Below are positions 25,063-37,100 of a stretch of DNA of 64,000 bases, one piece after another (positions within the stretch are counted from its first letter, which is position 1; each line of letters starts with the position of its first letter). Source of the stretch: Aristolochia californica (lineage: Eukaryota > Streptophyta > Magnoliopsida > Piperales > Aristolochiaceae); assembly GCA_029961685.1 (NCBI GenBank), contig JARWKL010000005.1, positions 16,396,164 through 16,460,163 of the forward strand, read 5' to 3'. A program made the position numbers and the translations under genes. Under the pieces are notes generated by a model. The model was given only the letters and a program-made list of their open reading frames with translations, made no database searches and was not told where the DNA came from.

Positions 25063-27078
25063 ATGGACACAAAAGTTTTGTTATCCAAATTTTGGAAATT
25101 CCACTAGTTTAACCCTAATAGCTTGGAATTTTGCAAGCAAGAGATTTCATCCACACATATTTTAAAAATGGATATCCATGTTTGAAACATGTTAAAGATG
25201 CAAATGAGCTATGGATGCAAAGCTTTTAAAGAGAATAACAAACGCTCATTAAATTCTCATGTGAAATTGCGGTGGGATATTTACCCGGGTCAAACATGCC
25301 ATTATTTTGTCCATTTGCAAAACGCTGACACAATTAATCATAGATGATTGTAATGTGATTTATCATGTGTAACGGGCGATATTTTTGTATGAAATGACTT
25401 ATGGATTGCAATTCAACACTCAGTTAAAAATCCTCCGCAACCCATTTTTCCCGACGATTGCAAAACCTGAAATATAAAAACGTAAAGGTGCTTACAATCC
25501 CTAAAAATTACATGCACTCCTTGGAATTACCTCTCTCTACATATGTGCAAATTGCATTTCTGTTTAAGATGTACACATTATCAAAACTTCGAGTTTTTCG
25601 TGCTACCTTCATTCCGTAAAAAAAAAGGCAAATAGATCACAGCAAAATAAAAATTTCATAGTTGATATACGGAAAAAGTTTAAAACAATAAAAAAAGTAA
25701 ATGAAGAAAATTTATTCACACACCACAAATGAAGACAATAGTTTTGTTATCCAAGTTTGCGAAATTCCACTAGTCCAAAACTAATATCTTGGAATTTTAC
25801 ATGAAGGAGATTTTTTCTACACATGTTTTAAAAATGGATATGCATGCCAGAAACATGTTAAAGATTCAAATGACCTATGGATCGAAAGCTTTTAAAGAGA
25901 ATAACAAAAACTCATTAAATTCTCAAGTGAACGTGCGGTGGGATATTTGCCAGAGTCAAACAAACCATTATTTTGCCCATATTCAAAAAGTTGAGCTAAC
26001 AATCATAGATGATTGTAAAGTGATTTGTCATGCGTAACGGGCCATATTTTTTGTAAGAAATGACTTATGGATTTGAACTCAACACTCAGTTAAAAATCAC
26101 CCGCCTCCCCCGTTTCCCCACAATTGCAAAACCATAGATATAAAAACGAAAACGTGCATACGATCCCTAAAACATACAGACACACTTTGGAAATATCTCT
26201 CTCTGCATTTTTTCATTGTGCATTTCCATTTTAGATGTACACTTTTTTCTTAAATCAGAACTTTGAGTTTTCATTCCCCCTTCATCCCGTAAACAAAAAA
26301 GGCAGAAAAGATCACAACAAAAGAAAAATTGTATAGTTGATGTGTGGAAAATATTTAAATTAATAACAAATGTAAATAAAAAATATCTATTCACACACCA
26401 CAAATGAACACATAAGTTTTGTTATCCAAGTTTGGGAAATTCCATTAGTCCAACCCTATTAAGCTTGGAATTTTACATGAAGGAGATTTTTTCTACACAT
26501 GTTTTAAAAAGGGAAATGCATGCTTGAAACATGTTAAAGATTCAAATGACCTATGGATCCAAAGTTATTAAAGAGAATAACAAATGCTCATTAAATTCTC
26601 AAGTGAACGTGCAGTGGGATATTTACCCGAGTCTAACAAGTCATTATTTTGCCCATTTTCAAAAAATTTATCTAACAATCATAGATGATTGTAAAGTGAT
26701 TTATCATGCGTAACGGGCTATATTTTTGTATGAAATGACTTATGGATTGCAATTTAACACTCAGTTAAAAATCCTCTGCCACCAATTTTTCCCGACGATT
26801 GCAAAACCTGAGAAATAAAAACTAAACAGAGTTTACAATCCCTAAAAATTACAGACACTCTTTGGAATTATCTCTCCCTACAATTGTGCATTGTGCTTTT
26901 CCATTTTAGATGTACACTTTTTTCTTAAATCAAAACTTTGACTTTTCGCTCTCCCTTCATCCCGAAAGCAAACGAGGCAAAAAAGCTTACAACAAAATGA
27001 AACTTTTATAGTTGATGTGTGGAAAAAATTTAAAACAATAACAAATATAAATAAAGAAAATTTATTCACCCAACACAA
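25063..27078 (+). repeat. HOR unit A, B, C: second copy of the local triplication
   Basis: Monomers start at 25063 (A), 25729 (B) and 26404 (C). The B-to-B offset from the previous unit is 2,015 bp and the C-to-C offset is 2,016 bp. The A copy begins ATGGACAC, as does the A at 27079. Confidence 0.95.
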
Positions 27079-29106
27079 ATGGACACAAAAGTTTTGTTAT
27101 CCAATTTTGGAAAATTCCACTAGTTCAACCCTAATAGCTTTTAATTTTGCAAAAAAGAGATTTCGTCCACACATGTTTTATAAATGGATATGCAAGCTTG
27201 AAACATGTTAAAGACACAAATGAGCTACGGATGCAAAGCTTTTAAAGAGAATAACAAACGCTCATTAAATTCTCAAGTGAACTTACGGCGGGATATTTAC
27301 CCGAGTCAAACATGCCATTATTTTGTCCATTTGCAAAAAGCTGACTTAATTAATCATAGATGATTGTAATGTGATTTATCATGCGTAATGGGTGATATTT
27401 TTGTGTGAAATGACTTATGGATTGCAAATCAACACTCAGTTAAAAATCCTCCGCCACCCATTTTTCCCGACGATTGCAAAACCTGAGATATAAAAACGAA
27501 AAGGTGCTTACAATCCCTAGAAATTACTTGCACTCCTTGGAATTACCTCTCTCTACATATGTGCAAATTGCATTTCCGTTTTTGATGTACACATTTTTCT
27601 AAAATCAAAACTTCAAGTTTTTCGTCCACCCCTCATTCCGTAAAAAAAAAAAAAAGGCAAGCAGACCACATCAAAATGAAAATTTCATAGTTGATATACG
27701 AAAAAAGTTTAAAACAATAAAAAAAGTAAATGAAGAAAATTTATTCACACACCACAAATGAACACAATAGTTTTGTTATCCAAGTTTGCGAAATTCCACT
27801 AGTCCAAAACTAATATCTTGGAATTTTACATGAAGGAGATTTTTTCTACACATGTTTTAAAAATGGATATGCATGCCAGAAACATGTTAAAGATTCAAAT
27901 GACCTATGGATCGAAAGCTTTTAAAGAGAATAACAAAAACTCATTAAATTCTCAAGTGAACGTGCGGTGGGATATTTGCCTGAGTCAAACAAGCCATTAT
28001 TTTGCCCATATTCAAAAAGTTGAGCTAACAGTCATAGATGATTGTAAAGTGATTTGTCATCTGTAACGGGCCATATTTTTGTAAGAAATGACTTATGGAT
28101 TTGAACTCAACACTCAGTTAAAAATCACCCGCCTCCCCCGTTTCCCCACGATTGCAAAACCGTAGATATAAAAACGAAAAAAGTGCATACGATCCCTAAA
28201 ACATACAGACACACTTTGGAAATATCTCTCTCTGCATTTTTGCATTGTGCATTTCCATTTTAGATGTACACTTTTTTCTTAAATTAGAACTTTGAGTTTT
28301 CATTCCCCCTTCATCCCGTAAACAAAAAAGGCAGAAAAGATCACAACAAAAGAAAAATTGTATAGTTGATGTGTGGAAAATATTTAAATTAATAACAAAT
28401 GTAAATAAAAAATATCTATTCACACACCACAAATGAACACAAAAGTTTTGTTATCCAAGTTTGGGAAATTCCATTAGTCCAACCCTATTAAGCTTGGAAT
28501 TTTACATGAAGGAGATTTTTTTGACACATGTTTTAAAAATGGAAATGCATGCTTGAAACATGTTAAAGATTCAAATGACCTATGGATCCAAAGCTTTTAA
28601 AGAGAATAACAAATGCTCATTAAATTCTCAAGTGAACGTGCAGTGGGATATTTACCCGAGTCTAAAGAGTCATTATTTTGCCCATTTTCAAAAATTTGAT
28701 CTAAAAATCATAGATGATTGTAAAGTGATTTATCATGCGTAATGGGCTATATTTTTTTATGAAATGACTTATGGATTGCAATTCAACACTCAGTTAAAAA
28801 TGCTCTGCTACCAATTTTTCCCGACGATTAGAAAACCTGAGATATAAAAACTAAAAAGAGCTTACAATCCCTAAAAATTACAGACACTCTTTGGAATTAT
28901 CTCTCCCTACAATTGTGCATTGTGCTCTTCCATTTTAGATGTACACTTTTTTCTTAAATCAAAACTTTGACTTTTCACGCTCCCTTCATCCCGAAAACAA
29001 ACATGGCAAAAAGATTAGAACAAAATGAAAATTTTATAGTTGATGTATGGAAAAAATTTAAAACCATAACAAGTATAAATAAAGAAAATTTAATCACCCA
29101 ACACAA
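27079..29106 (+). repeat. HOR unit A, B, C: third copy of the local triplication
   Basis: Monomers start at 27079 (A), 27758 (B) and 28433 (C), with offsets of 2,029 bp from the second copy. The A copy contains an expanded poly-A run at about 27642-27655 in the CCGTAAA…GGC segment, which is 6-9 A in most other copies. Confidence 0.95.
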
Positions 29107-29758
29107 TTGAATACAAAAGTTTTGTTATCCTATTTTGGGAAATTCCACTAGTTTAACCCTAATAGCTTGGAATTTTGCAAGAAAGAGATTTCGTCCACAC
29201 ATATTTTAAAAATGGATATGCATGTTTGATACATGTTAAAGGTGCTTTTAAAGAGAATAACAAACGCTCATTAAATTCTCAAGTGAACTTGCAGTGGGAT
29301 ATTTACCTTATTCAAACATGCCATTATTTTGCCCATTTGCAAAAAGCTGACATAATTAATCATAGATGATTGTAATATGATTTATCATGCATAACGGGCT
29401 ATATTTTTGTACGAAATGACTTATGGATTGCAATTCAACACTCAGTTAAAAATCCACTGCCACCAATTTTTCCCGACGATTGCAAAACCTAAGATATAAA
29501 AACTTAAAAGAGCTTACAATCCCTAAAAATTACAGACACTCTTTGGAATTATCTCTCCCTACAATTGTGCATTGTGCTTTTCCATTTTAGATGTACACTC
29601 TTTTCTTAAATCAAAACTTTGACTTTTCGCTCTCCCTTTATCCCGAAAACGAACAAGGCAAAAAGCTTACAACAAAATGAAAATTTTATAGTTGATGTAC
29701 GGAAAAAATTTAAAACAATAACAAATATAAATAAAGAAAATTTATTCACCCAACACAA
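29107..29758 (+). repeat. Chimeric monomer A-to-C with internal deletion
   Basis: A at the 5' end (AAAGCTGACATAATTAATC). It is C from no later than 29456 (CCACTGCCACCAATTTTTCC, CACCCAACAC), so the switch lies at 29380-29456. About 22 bp are missing in GTTAAAGGTGCTTTTAAAG at 29235-29252. It lies between a C and an A monomer, so the unit at this point is a single monomer long. Confidence 0.88.
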
Positions 29759-31106
29759 ATGAATACAAAAGTTTTGTTATCCAATTTTGGGAAATTCCAC
29801 TAGTTTAACCCTAATAGCTTAGAATTTTGCAAGAAAGAGATTTCATCCACACATGTTTTAAAAATGGATATGCATGTTTGAAACATGTTAAAGATGCAAA
29901 TGAGCTATGGATGCAAAGCTTTTAAAGAGAATAACAAACGCTCATTACATTCTCAAGTGGACTTGCGGTGGGATATTTACCCGAGTCAAACATGCCATTA
30001 TTTTGGCCATTTGCAAAAAGCCGACATAATTAATCATAGATGATTATAATGTGATTTATCATGCGTAAAGGGCTATTTTTTTGTATGAAATGACTTATGG
30101 ATTGCAATTCAACACTCGGTTAAAAATCCGCCTCAACCCATTTTTCCCGACGATTGCAAAACCTGAGATACAAAAACGAAAAGGTGCTTACAATCCCTAA
30201 AAATTACAGACACTCTTTGGAATAATCTCTCTCTACATATGTGTATTGTGCATTTCCATTTTAGATGTACACATTTTTCAAAAATCAAAACTTCGAGTTT
30301 TTTGCTCTCCCTTCATCTCGTAAACAAAAAAGGCAAATAAATTACAGCAAAATGAAAATTTCATAGTTGATGTACGGAAAAAGTTTAAAACAATAAAAAA
30401 AGCAAATGAAGAAAATTTATTCACACACCACAAATGAACACAAAAGTTTTGTTATCCAAGTTTCGGAAATTCCACTAGTCCAAAACTAATATCTTGGAAT
30501 TTTACATGAAGAAGATTTTTTCTACACATGTTTTAAAAATGGATATGCATGCCAGAAACATGTTAAAGATTCAAATGACCTATGGATCCAAAGCTTTTAA
30601 AGAGAATAACCAACGCTCATTAAATTCTCAAGTGAACGTGCGGTGGGATATTTACCCGAGTCTAACAAATCATTATTTTGCCCATTTTCTAAAATTTGAT
30701 CTTTCAATCATAGTTGATTGTAAAGTGATTTATCATGCATAACGGGCTATATTTTTGTATGAAATGACTTATGGATTGCAATTCAACACTTAGTTAAAAA
30801 TCCTCTGCAACCAATTTTTTCCCATGATGGCGAAACCTGAGATATAAAAACTAAAAAGAGCTTACAATCCCTAAAGATTACAGACACTCTTTGGAATTAT
30901 CTCTCCCTAAAATTGTGCATTGGGCTTTTCCATTTTAGATGTACACTCTTTTCTTAAATCAAAACTTTGACATTTCGCTCTCCCTTCATCCTGAAAACAA
31001 ACAAGGCAAAAAGCTTACAACAAAATGAAAATTTTGTAGTTGATGTATGGAAAAAATTTAAAACAATAACAAATATAAATAAATAAAATTTATTCACCCA
31101 ACACAA
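29759..31106 (+). repeat. Monomer A followed by chimeric monomer B-to-C
   Basis: A starts at 29759. The monomer at 30434 opens as B (AAAACTAATATC, CATGCCAGAAAC) and turns to C by 30650 (TTACCCGAGTCTAAC, GATGTACACTC). The switch is within 30560-30650, where B and C are nearly identical. Confidence 0.9.
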
Positions 31107-31769
31107 ATGAACACAAAAGTTTTGTTATCCAGTTTTGGGAAATTCCACTAGTTTAACCCTAATTGCATGGAATTTTGCAAGAAAGAGATTTCATCCACAC
31201 ATGTTTTAAAAAGGATACGCATGTTTGAAACAAGTTAAAGAAGCAAATGAGCTATGGATGGAAAGCTTTTAAAGAGAATAACCAGCGCTCATTAAATTCT
31301 CAAGTGAACTTACGGTGGGATATTTACCCGAGTCAAACATGCCATTATTTTGCTCATTTGCAAAAATCTGACATAATTAATCATAGATGATTGTAAAGTG
31401 ATTTATCATGCGTAACGGGCTATATTTTTGTAAGAAATGACTTATGGATTGCAATTCAACACTCAGTTAAAAATCCACTGCCACCAATTGTTCCCGACGA
31501 TTGCAAAACCTAAGATATAAAACATAAAAAGAGCTTACAATCCCTAAAAATTACAGACACTCTTTGGAATTATCTCTCCCTACAATTGTGCATTGTGCTT
31601 TTCCATTTTAGATGTACACTCTTTTCTTAAATCAAAACTTTCACTTTTCGCACTCCCTTCATCCCAAGGCAAAAAACTTACAACAAAATGAAAATTTTAT
31701 AGTTGATGTATGGAAGAAATTTAAAAAAATAACAAATATAAATAAAGAAAATTTATTGACCCAACACAA
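31107..31769 (+). repeat. Chimeric monomer A-to-C
   Basis: A up to about 31380 (ATCTGACATAATTAATC), C from 31394 (GTAAAGTGATT, then CTGCCACCAATTGTTCCCG). It shares CCACTGCCACC and CCTAAGATATAAAA with the chimera at 29107, so one probably derives from the other (offset 2,000 bp). Confidence 0.88.
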
Positions 31770-33793
31770 ATGAACACAAAATTTTTGTTATCCAATTTTG
31801 GGAAATTCCACTTGTTTAACCCTAATAGCTTGGAATTTTGCGAGAAAGAGATTTCATCCACACATGTTTTAAAGGATATGCATGTTTGAAACATGTTAAA
31901 GATGAAAATGAGCTATGGATCCAAAGCTTTTAAAGAGAATAACAAACGCTCATTAAATTCTCAAGTGAACTTGCGGTGGGATATTTACCCGAGTCAAACA
32001 TGCCATTATTTTGCCCATTTGAAAAAAGCTAACATAATTAATCATAGATGATTGTAATGTGATTTATCATGCGTAACGGGCTATATTTTGGTATGAAATG
32101 ACTTAAGGATTGCAATTCAATACTCAGTTAAAAATCCTCCGCAAACCATTTTTCCTGACGATTGCAAAACCTGAGATATAAAAACGAAAAGGTGCTTACA
32201 ATCCCTAAAAATTATAGACACTCTTTGGAATTATCTCTCTCTACATATTTGCATTGTGCATTTCCATTTTAGATGTACACATTTTTCAAAAATAAAAACT
32301 TCGAATTTTTCGCGCTCCCTTCATCCCGTAAACAAAAAAGGCAAATAGATCACAACAAAATGAAAATTTCATAGGTTATGTACGGAAAATGTTTAAAACA
32401 ATAAAAAATGTAAATGAAGAAAATTTATTCACACACCAAAAATGAACACAAAAGTTTTGTTATCCAAGTTTCGGAAATTCCACTAGTCCAAAACTAATAT
32501 CTTGGAATTTTACATGAAGGAGATTTTTTCTACATATTTTTTAAAAATGGATATGCATGCCAGAAACATGTTCAAGATTCAAATGACCTATGGATCCAAA
32601 GCTTTTAAAGAGAATGACAAACGCTCATTAAATTCTCAAGTGAAAGTGCGGTGGGATATTTGCCCGAGTCAAACAAGCCATTATTTTGCCCATATTCAAA
32701 AAGTTGAGGTAACAATCATAGATGATTGTAAGGTGATTTGTCATGTGCAACGGGCTGTATTTTTGTAAGAAATGACTTATGGATTCGAAGTCACACTCAG
32801 TTAAAAATCGCCGGCCTCCCCTGTTTCCTGACCATTGCAAAACCGTAGATATAAAAACGAAAAAGTGCATACGATCCCTAAAACATAAAGACACTCTTTG
32901 GAAATATCTCTCTCTACATTTGTGCATTGTGCATTTCCATTTTAGATGTACACTTTTTTCTTAAATCAGAACTTTGAGTTCTCGCTCCCCCTTCATCCCG
33001 TAAACAAAAAAGGCAAAAAAACTCACAACAAAATAAAATTTTTATAGTTGATGTGTGAAAATTATTTAAAATAATAGCTAATGTAAGTAAAACATATCTA
33101 TTCACACACCACAAATGAACACAAAAGTTTTGTTATCCAAGTTTGGGAAATTCCATTAGTCCAACCCTATTAAGCTTGGAATTTTACATGAAGGAGATTT
33201 TTTCTACACATGTTTTAAAAATGAATATGCATGCTTGAAACATGTTAAAGATTCAAATGACCTATGGATCCAAAGATTTTAAAGAGAATAACAAACGCTC
33301 ATTAAATTTTCAAGTGAACGTGTGGTGGGATATTTACCCGAGTCTAACAAGTCATTATTTTGCCCATTTTCAAAAATTTGATCTAAAAATCATAGATGAT
33401 TGTAAAGCGATTTATCATGCATAACGGGCTATATTTTTTTATGAAATGACATATGGATTGCAATTCAACACTCAGTTAAAAATCCTCTGCCACCAATTTT
33501 TCCCAACGATAGCGAAACCTGAGATAAAAAAACGAAAAAGAGCTTACAATCCATAAAAATTACAGAAACTCTTTGGAATTATCTCTCCCCACAATTGTGC
33601 ATTGTGCTTTTCCATTTTAGATGTGCACTCTTTTCTTAAATCAAAACTTTGACTTTTCGCTGTCCCTTCAGCCCGAAAAAAAAAAAAACAAGGCAAAAAG
33701 TTTACAACAAAATGAAAATTTTGTTGTTGATGTATGGAAAAAAATTAAAACAATAACAAATATAAATAAAGAAAATTTATTCACCCAACACAA
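31770..33793 (+). repeat. HOR unit A, B, C
   Basis: Monomers start at 31770 (A), 32442 (B) and 33115 (C). The C copy has a 13-base A-rich expansion at about 33677-33689 in place of the usual AAAACAAACAAGG spacer. Confidence 0.93.
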
Positions 33794-36425
33794 ATGAACA
33801 CAAAAGTTTTGTTATCCAATTTTGGGAAATTCCACTAATTTAACCCGAATAGCTTGGAATTTTGCAAGAAATAGATTACATCCACACATGTTTTAAAAAT
33901 GGATATGCATGTTTGAAACATGTTAAAGATGCAAATGAGGTATGGATGCAAAGCTTTTAAAGAGAATAACGAACGCTCATTAAATTCTCAAGTGAACTTG
34001 CGGTGGGATATTTACTGAGTCAAACATGCCATTATTTTGCCCATTTGCAAAAATCTGACATAATTAATCATAGATGATTGTAATGTGATTGCTATTAAAC
34101 ACTCAGTTCAAAATCCTCCGCAACCCAGTTTTCCGGACGATTGCAAAACCTGAGATATAAAAACGAAAAGATGCTTACAATCCCTAAAAATTACAGACAC
34201 TCTTTGGAATTATCTCTTTCTACATATGTGCATTGTGCATTTCCGTTTTAGATGTACACATTTTTCTTAAATCAAAACTTCGATATTTTCGCTCTCCCTT
34301 CTTCCCGTAAACAAAAAAGGCAAATAGATCACAGCAAAATGAAAATTTCATAGTTGATGTATGGAAAAAGTTTAAAACAATAAAACAATAAAATGAAGAA
34401 AATTTATTCACACACCAAAAATGAACACAAAGTTTTGTTATCCATGTTTGGGAAATACCACTAGTCCAAAACTAATATCTTGGAATTTTACATGAAGGAG
34501 ATTTTTTCTACACATGTTTTAAAAATGGATATGCATGCCAGAAACATGTTAATGATTCAAATGACCTATGGATCCAAATCTTTTAAAGAGAATAACAAAC
34601 GCTCATTAAATTCTCAAGTGAACGTGCGGTGGGATATTTGCCCAAGTCAAACAAGCCATTATTTTGCCCATATTCAAAAAGTTGAGCTAACAATCATAGA
34701 TGATTGTAAAGTGATTTGTCATGCTTAATGGGCTATATTTTTGTATGAAATGACTTATGGATTTGAAGTCAACACTCAGCTAAAAATCGCCCGCCTTCCC
34801 CGTTTCCCGACGATGGCAAAACCTTAGATATAAGAACGAAAAAGTGCATACGATCCCTAAAACGTACAAACACTCTTTGAAAATATCTCTCTCTACATTT
34901 GTGCATTGTGCATTTCCATTTTAGATGTACACCTTTTTCTTAAATCAGAACTATGAGTTTTCGCTCCCCCTTAATCCCGTAAAAAAAAACGGCAAAAAAG
35001 ATCACAACAAAATAAAAATTTTATAGCTGATGCGTGGAAAATATTTAAAATAATAAAAAATATCTATTCACACACCACAAATGAACACAAAAGTTTTGTT
35101 ATCCAATTTTTGGAAAATTCATTAGTCCAACCTTATTTAGCTTGGAATTTTACCTGAAGGAGATTTTTTCTACACATGTTTTAACAAAAGAAATGCATGC
35201 TTGAAACATGTTAATGATTCAAATGTCCTATTGATCCAATGCTTTTAAAGAGAATAACCAACGCTCATTAAATTCTCAAGTGAACGTGCGGTGGGATATT
35301 TGCCCGAGTCAAACAAGCAATTATTTTGCTCATATTCAAAAATTTGAGCTAACAATCATAGATGATTATAAAGTGATTTGTTATGCGTAACGGGCTATAT
35401 TTTTTTAAGAAATGACTTATGGATTTGGAGTCAACACTCAGTTAAAAATCGCCCGCCTCCCCCGTTTCCCGACGATTCCAAAACCAAAGATATAAAAACG
35501 AAAAAGTGCATACGATCCCTAAAACATACATACACTTTTTGGAAATATCTCTCTCTACATTTGTGCATTGTGCATTTTCATTTTAGATGTACACTTTTTT
35601 CTTAAATCAGAACTTTGAGTTTTCGCTCCCCCTTCATCCCGTAAAAAAAAAAGGCAAAAAAAATCACAACAAAATAAAAATTTTATATTTGATGTGTGGA
35701 AAATATTTAAAATAATAACTAATGTAAATAACAAATATCTATTCACACACCACAAATGAACACAAAAGTTTTGTTATCCACATATGGGAAATTTCATTAG
35801 TCCAACCCTATTAAGCTTGGAATTTTACATGAAGGAGATTTTTTCTACACATGTTTTAAAAATGGATATGCATGCTTGAAACATGTTAAAGATTCAAATG
35901 ACATATGGACCCAAATCTTATAAAGAGAATAACAAAAGCTCATTAAATTCTCAAGTGAACGTGCGGTGGGATATTTAGCCGATTCTAACAAGTCATTATT
36001 TTGACCATTTTCAAAAATTTGATCTAACAATCATAGATGATTGTAAAGTGATTTATCATGTGTAACGGGCTATATTTTTGTTTGAAATGTCTTATGGATT
36101 ACAATTCAACACTCAGTTAAAAATCCTCTGCCACCAATTTTTCCCGACGATTGCAAAACCTGAGATATAAAAACTAAAAAGAGCTTACAATCCCTAAAAA
36201 TTACAAACACTCTTTGGAATGATCTATCCCTACAATTTTGCATTGTGCTTTTCCATTTTAGATGTACACTCTTTAAATCAAAAATTGGACTTTTCGCTCT
36301 CCCTTCATCCCGAAAAGAAACAAGACAAAAAACTTACAAGAAAATGAAAATTTTATAGTTGATGTATAGAAAAAATTTAAAACAATAACAAATATAAATA
36401 AAGAAAATTTATTCACCCAACACAA
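33794..36425 (+). repeat. Monomers A, B, chimeric C-to-B, C
   Basis: A starts at 33794 and is deleted for about 45 bp near 34090 (GTGATTGCTATTAAACAC). B starts at 34421. The monomer at 35081 starts as C (ATTAGTCCAACC, CATGCTTGAAAC) and is B by 35298 (TTGCCCGAGTCAAACAAGC). C starts at 35756. The chimera is an extra monomer, as expected for an unequal in-phase exchange that adds one unit. Confidence 0.9.
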
Positions 36426-37100
36426 ATGAACACAAAATTTTTGTTTTCCAAAATTTAGGAATTTCCACTAGTTTAACACTAATAACTTGGAATTTTGCAA
36501 GAAAGAGATTTCATCCACACATGTTTTAAAAGTGGATATGCATGTTTGAAACATGTTAAAGATGCAAATGAGCTATTGATTCAGAGCTTTTAAAGAGAAT
36601 ATCAAACGCTCATTAAATTCTCAAGTGAACTTGCGGTGGGATATTTACCCGAGTCAAACATGACATTATTTTGCCCATTTGCAAGACGCTGACAGAATTA
36701 ATCATAGATGATTGTAAAGTGATTTATCATGCATAACAGGCTATATTTTATTATGAAATGACTTATGGATTGCAATTCAACACTCAGTTAAAAATCCTTT
36801 GCCACCAATTTTTCTCGACGTTTGTAAAACCTGAGATATAAAAATTAAACAGAGCTTACAATCCCTAAAAATTACAAAAACTTTTTGGAATTATCTCTCC
36901 CTACAATTGTGCATTGTGATTTTTCGTTTTAGATGTACACTCTTTTCTTAAATCAAAACTTTGACTTTTCACTCTCCCTTCATCCCAAAAACATACAAGG
37001 CAAAAATCTTACAACAAATTGAAAATTTTATAGTTGATGTATGGAAAAAATTTAAAACAATAACAAATATAAATAAAGAAAATTTATTCACCCAACACAA
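36426..37100 (+). repeat. Chimeric monomer A-to-C
   Basis: A to about 36700 (GACAGAATTAATCATAG), C from 36714 (GTAAAGTGATT, GCCACCAATTTTTC). The switch falls at the same monomer position (about base 275-290) as in the chimera at 31107. It lies between C and A monomers. Confidence 0.87.
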
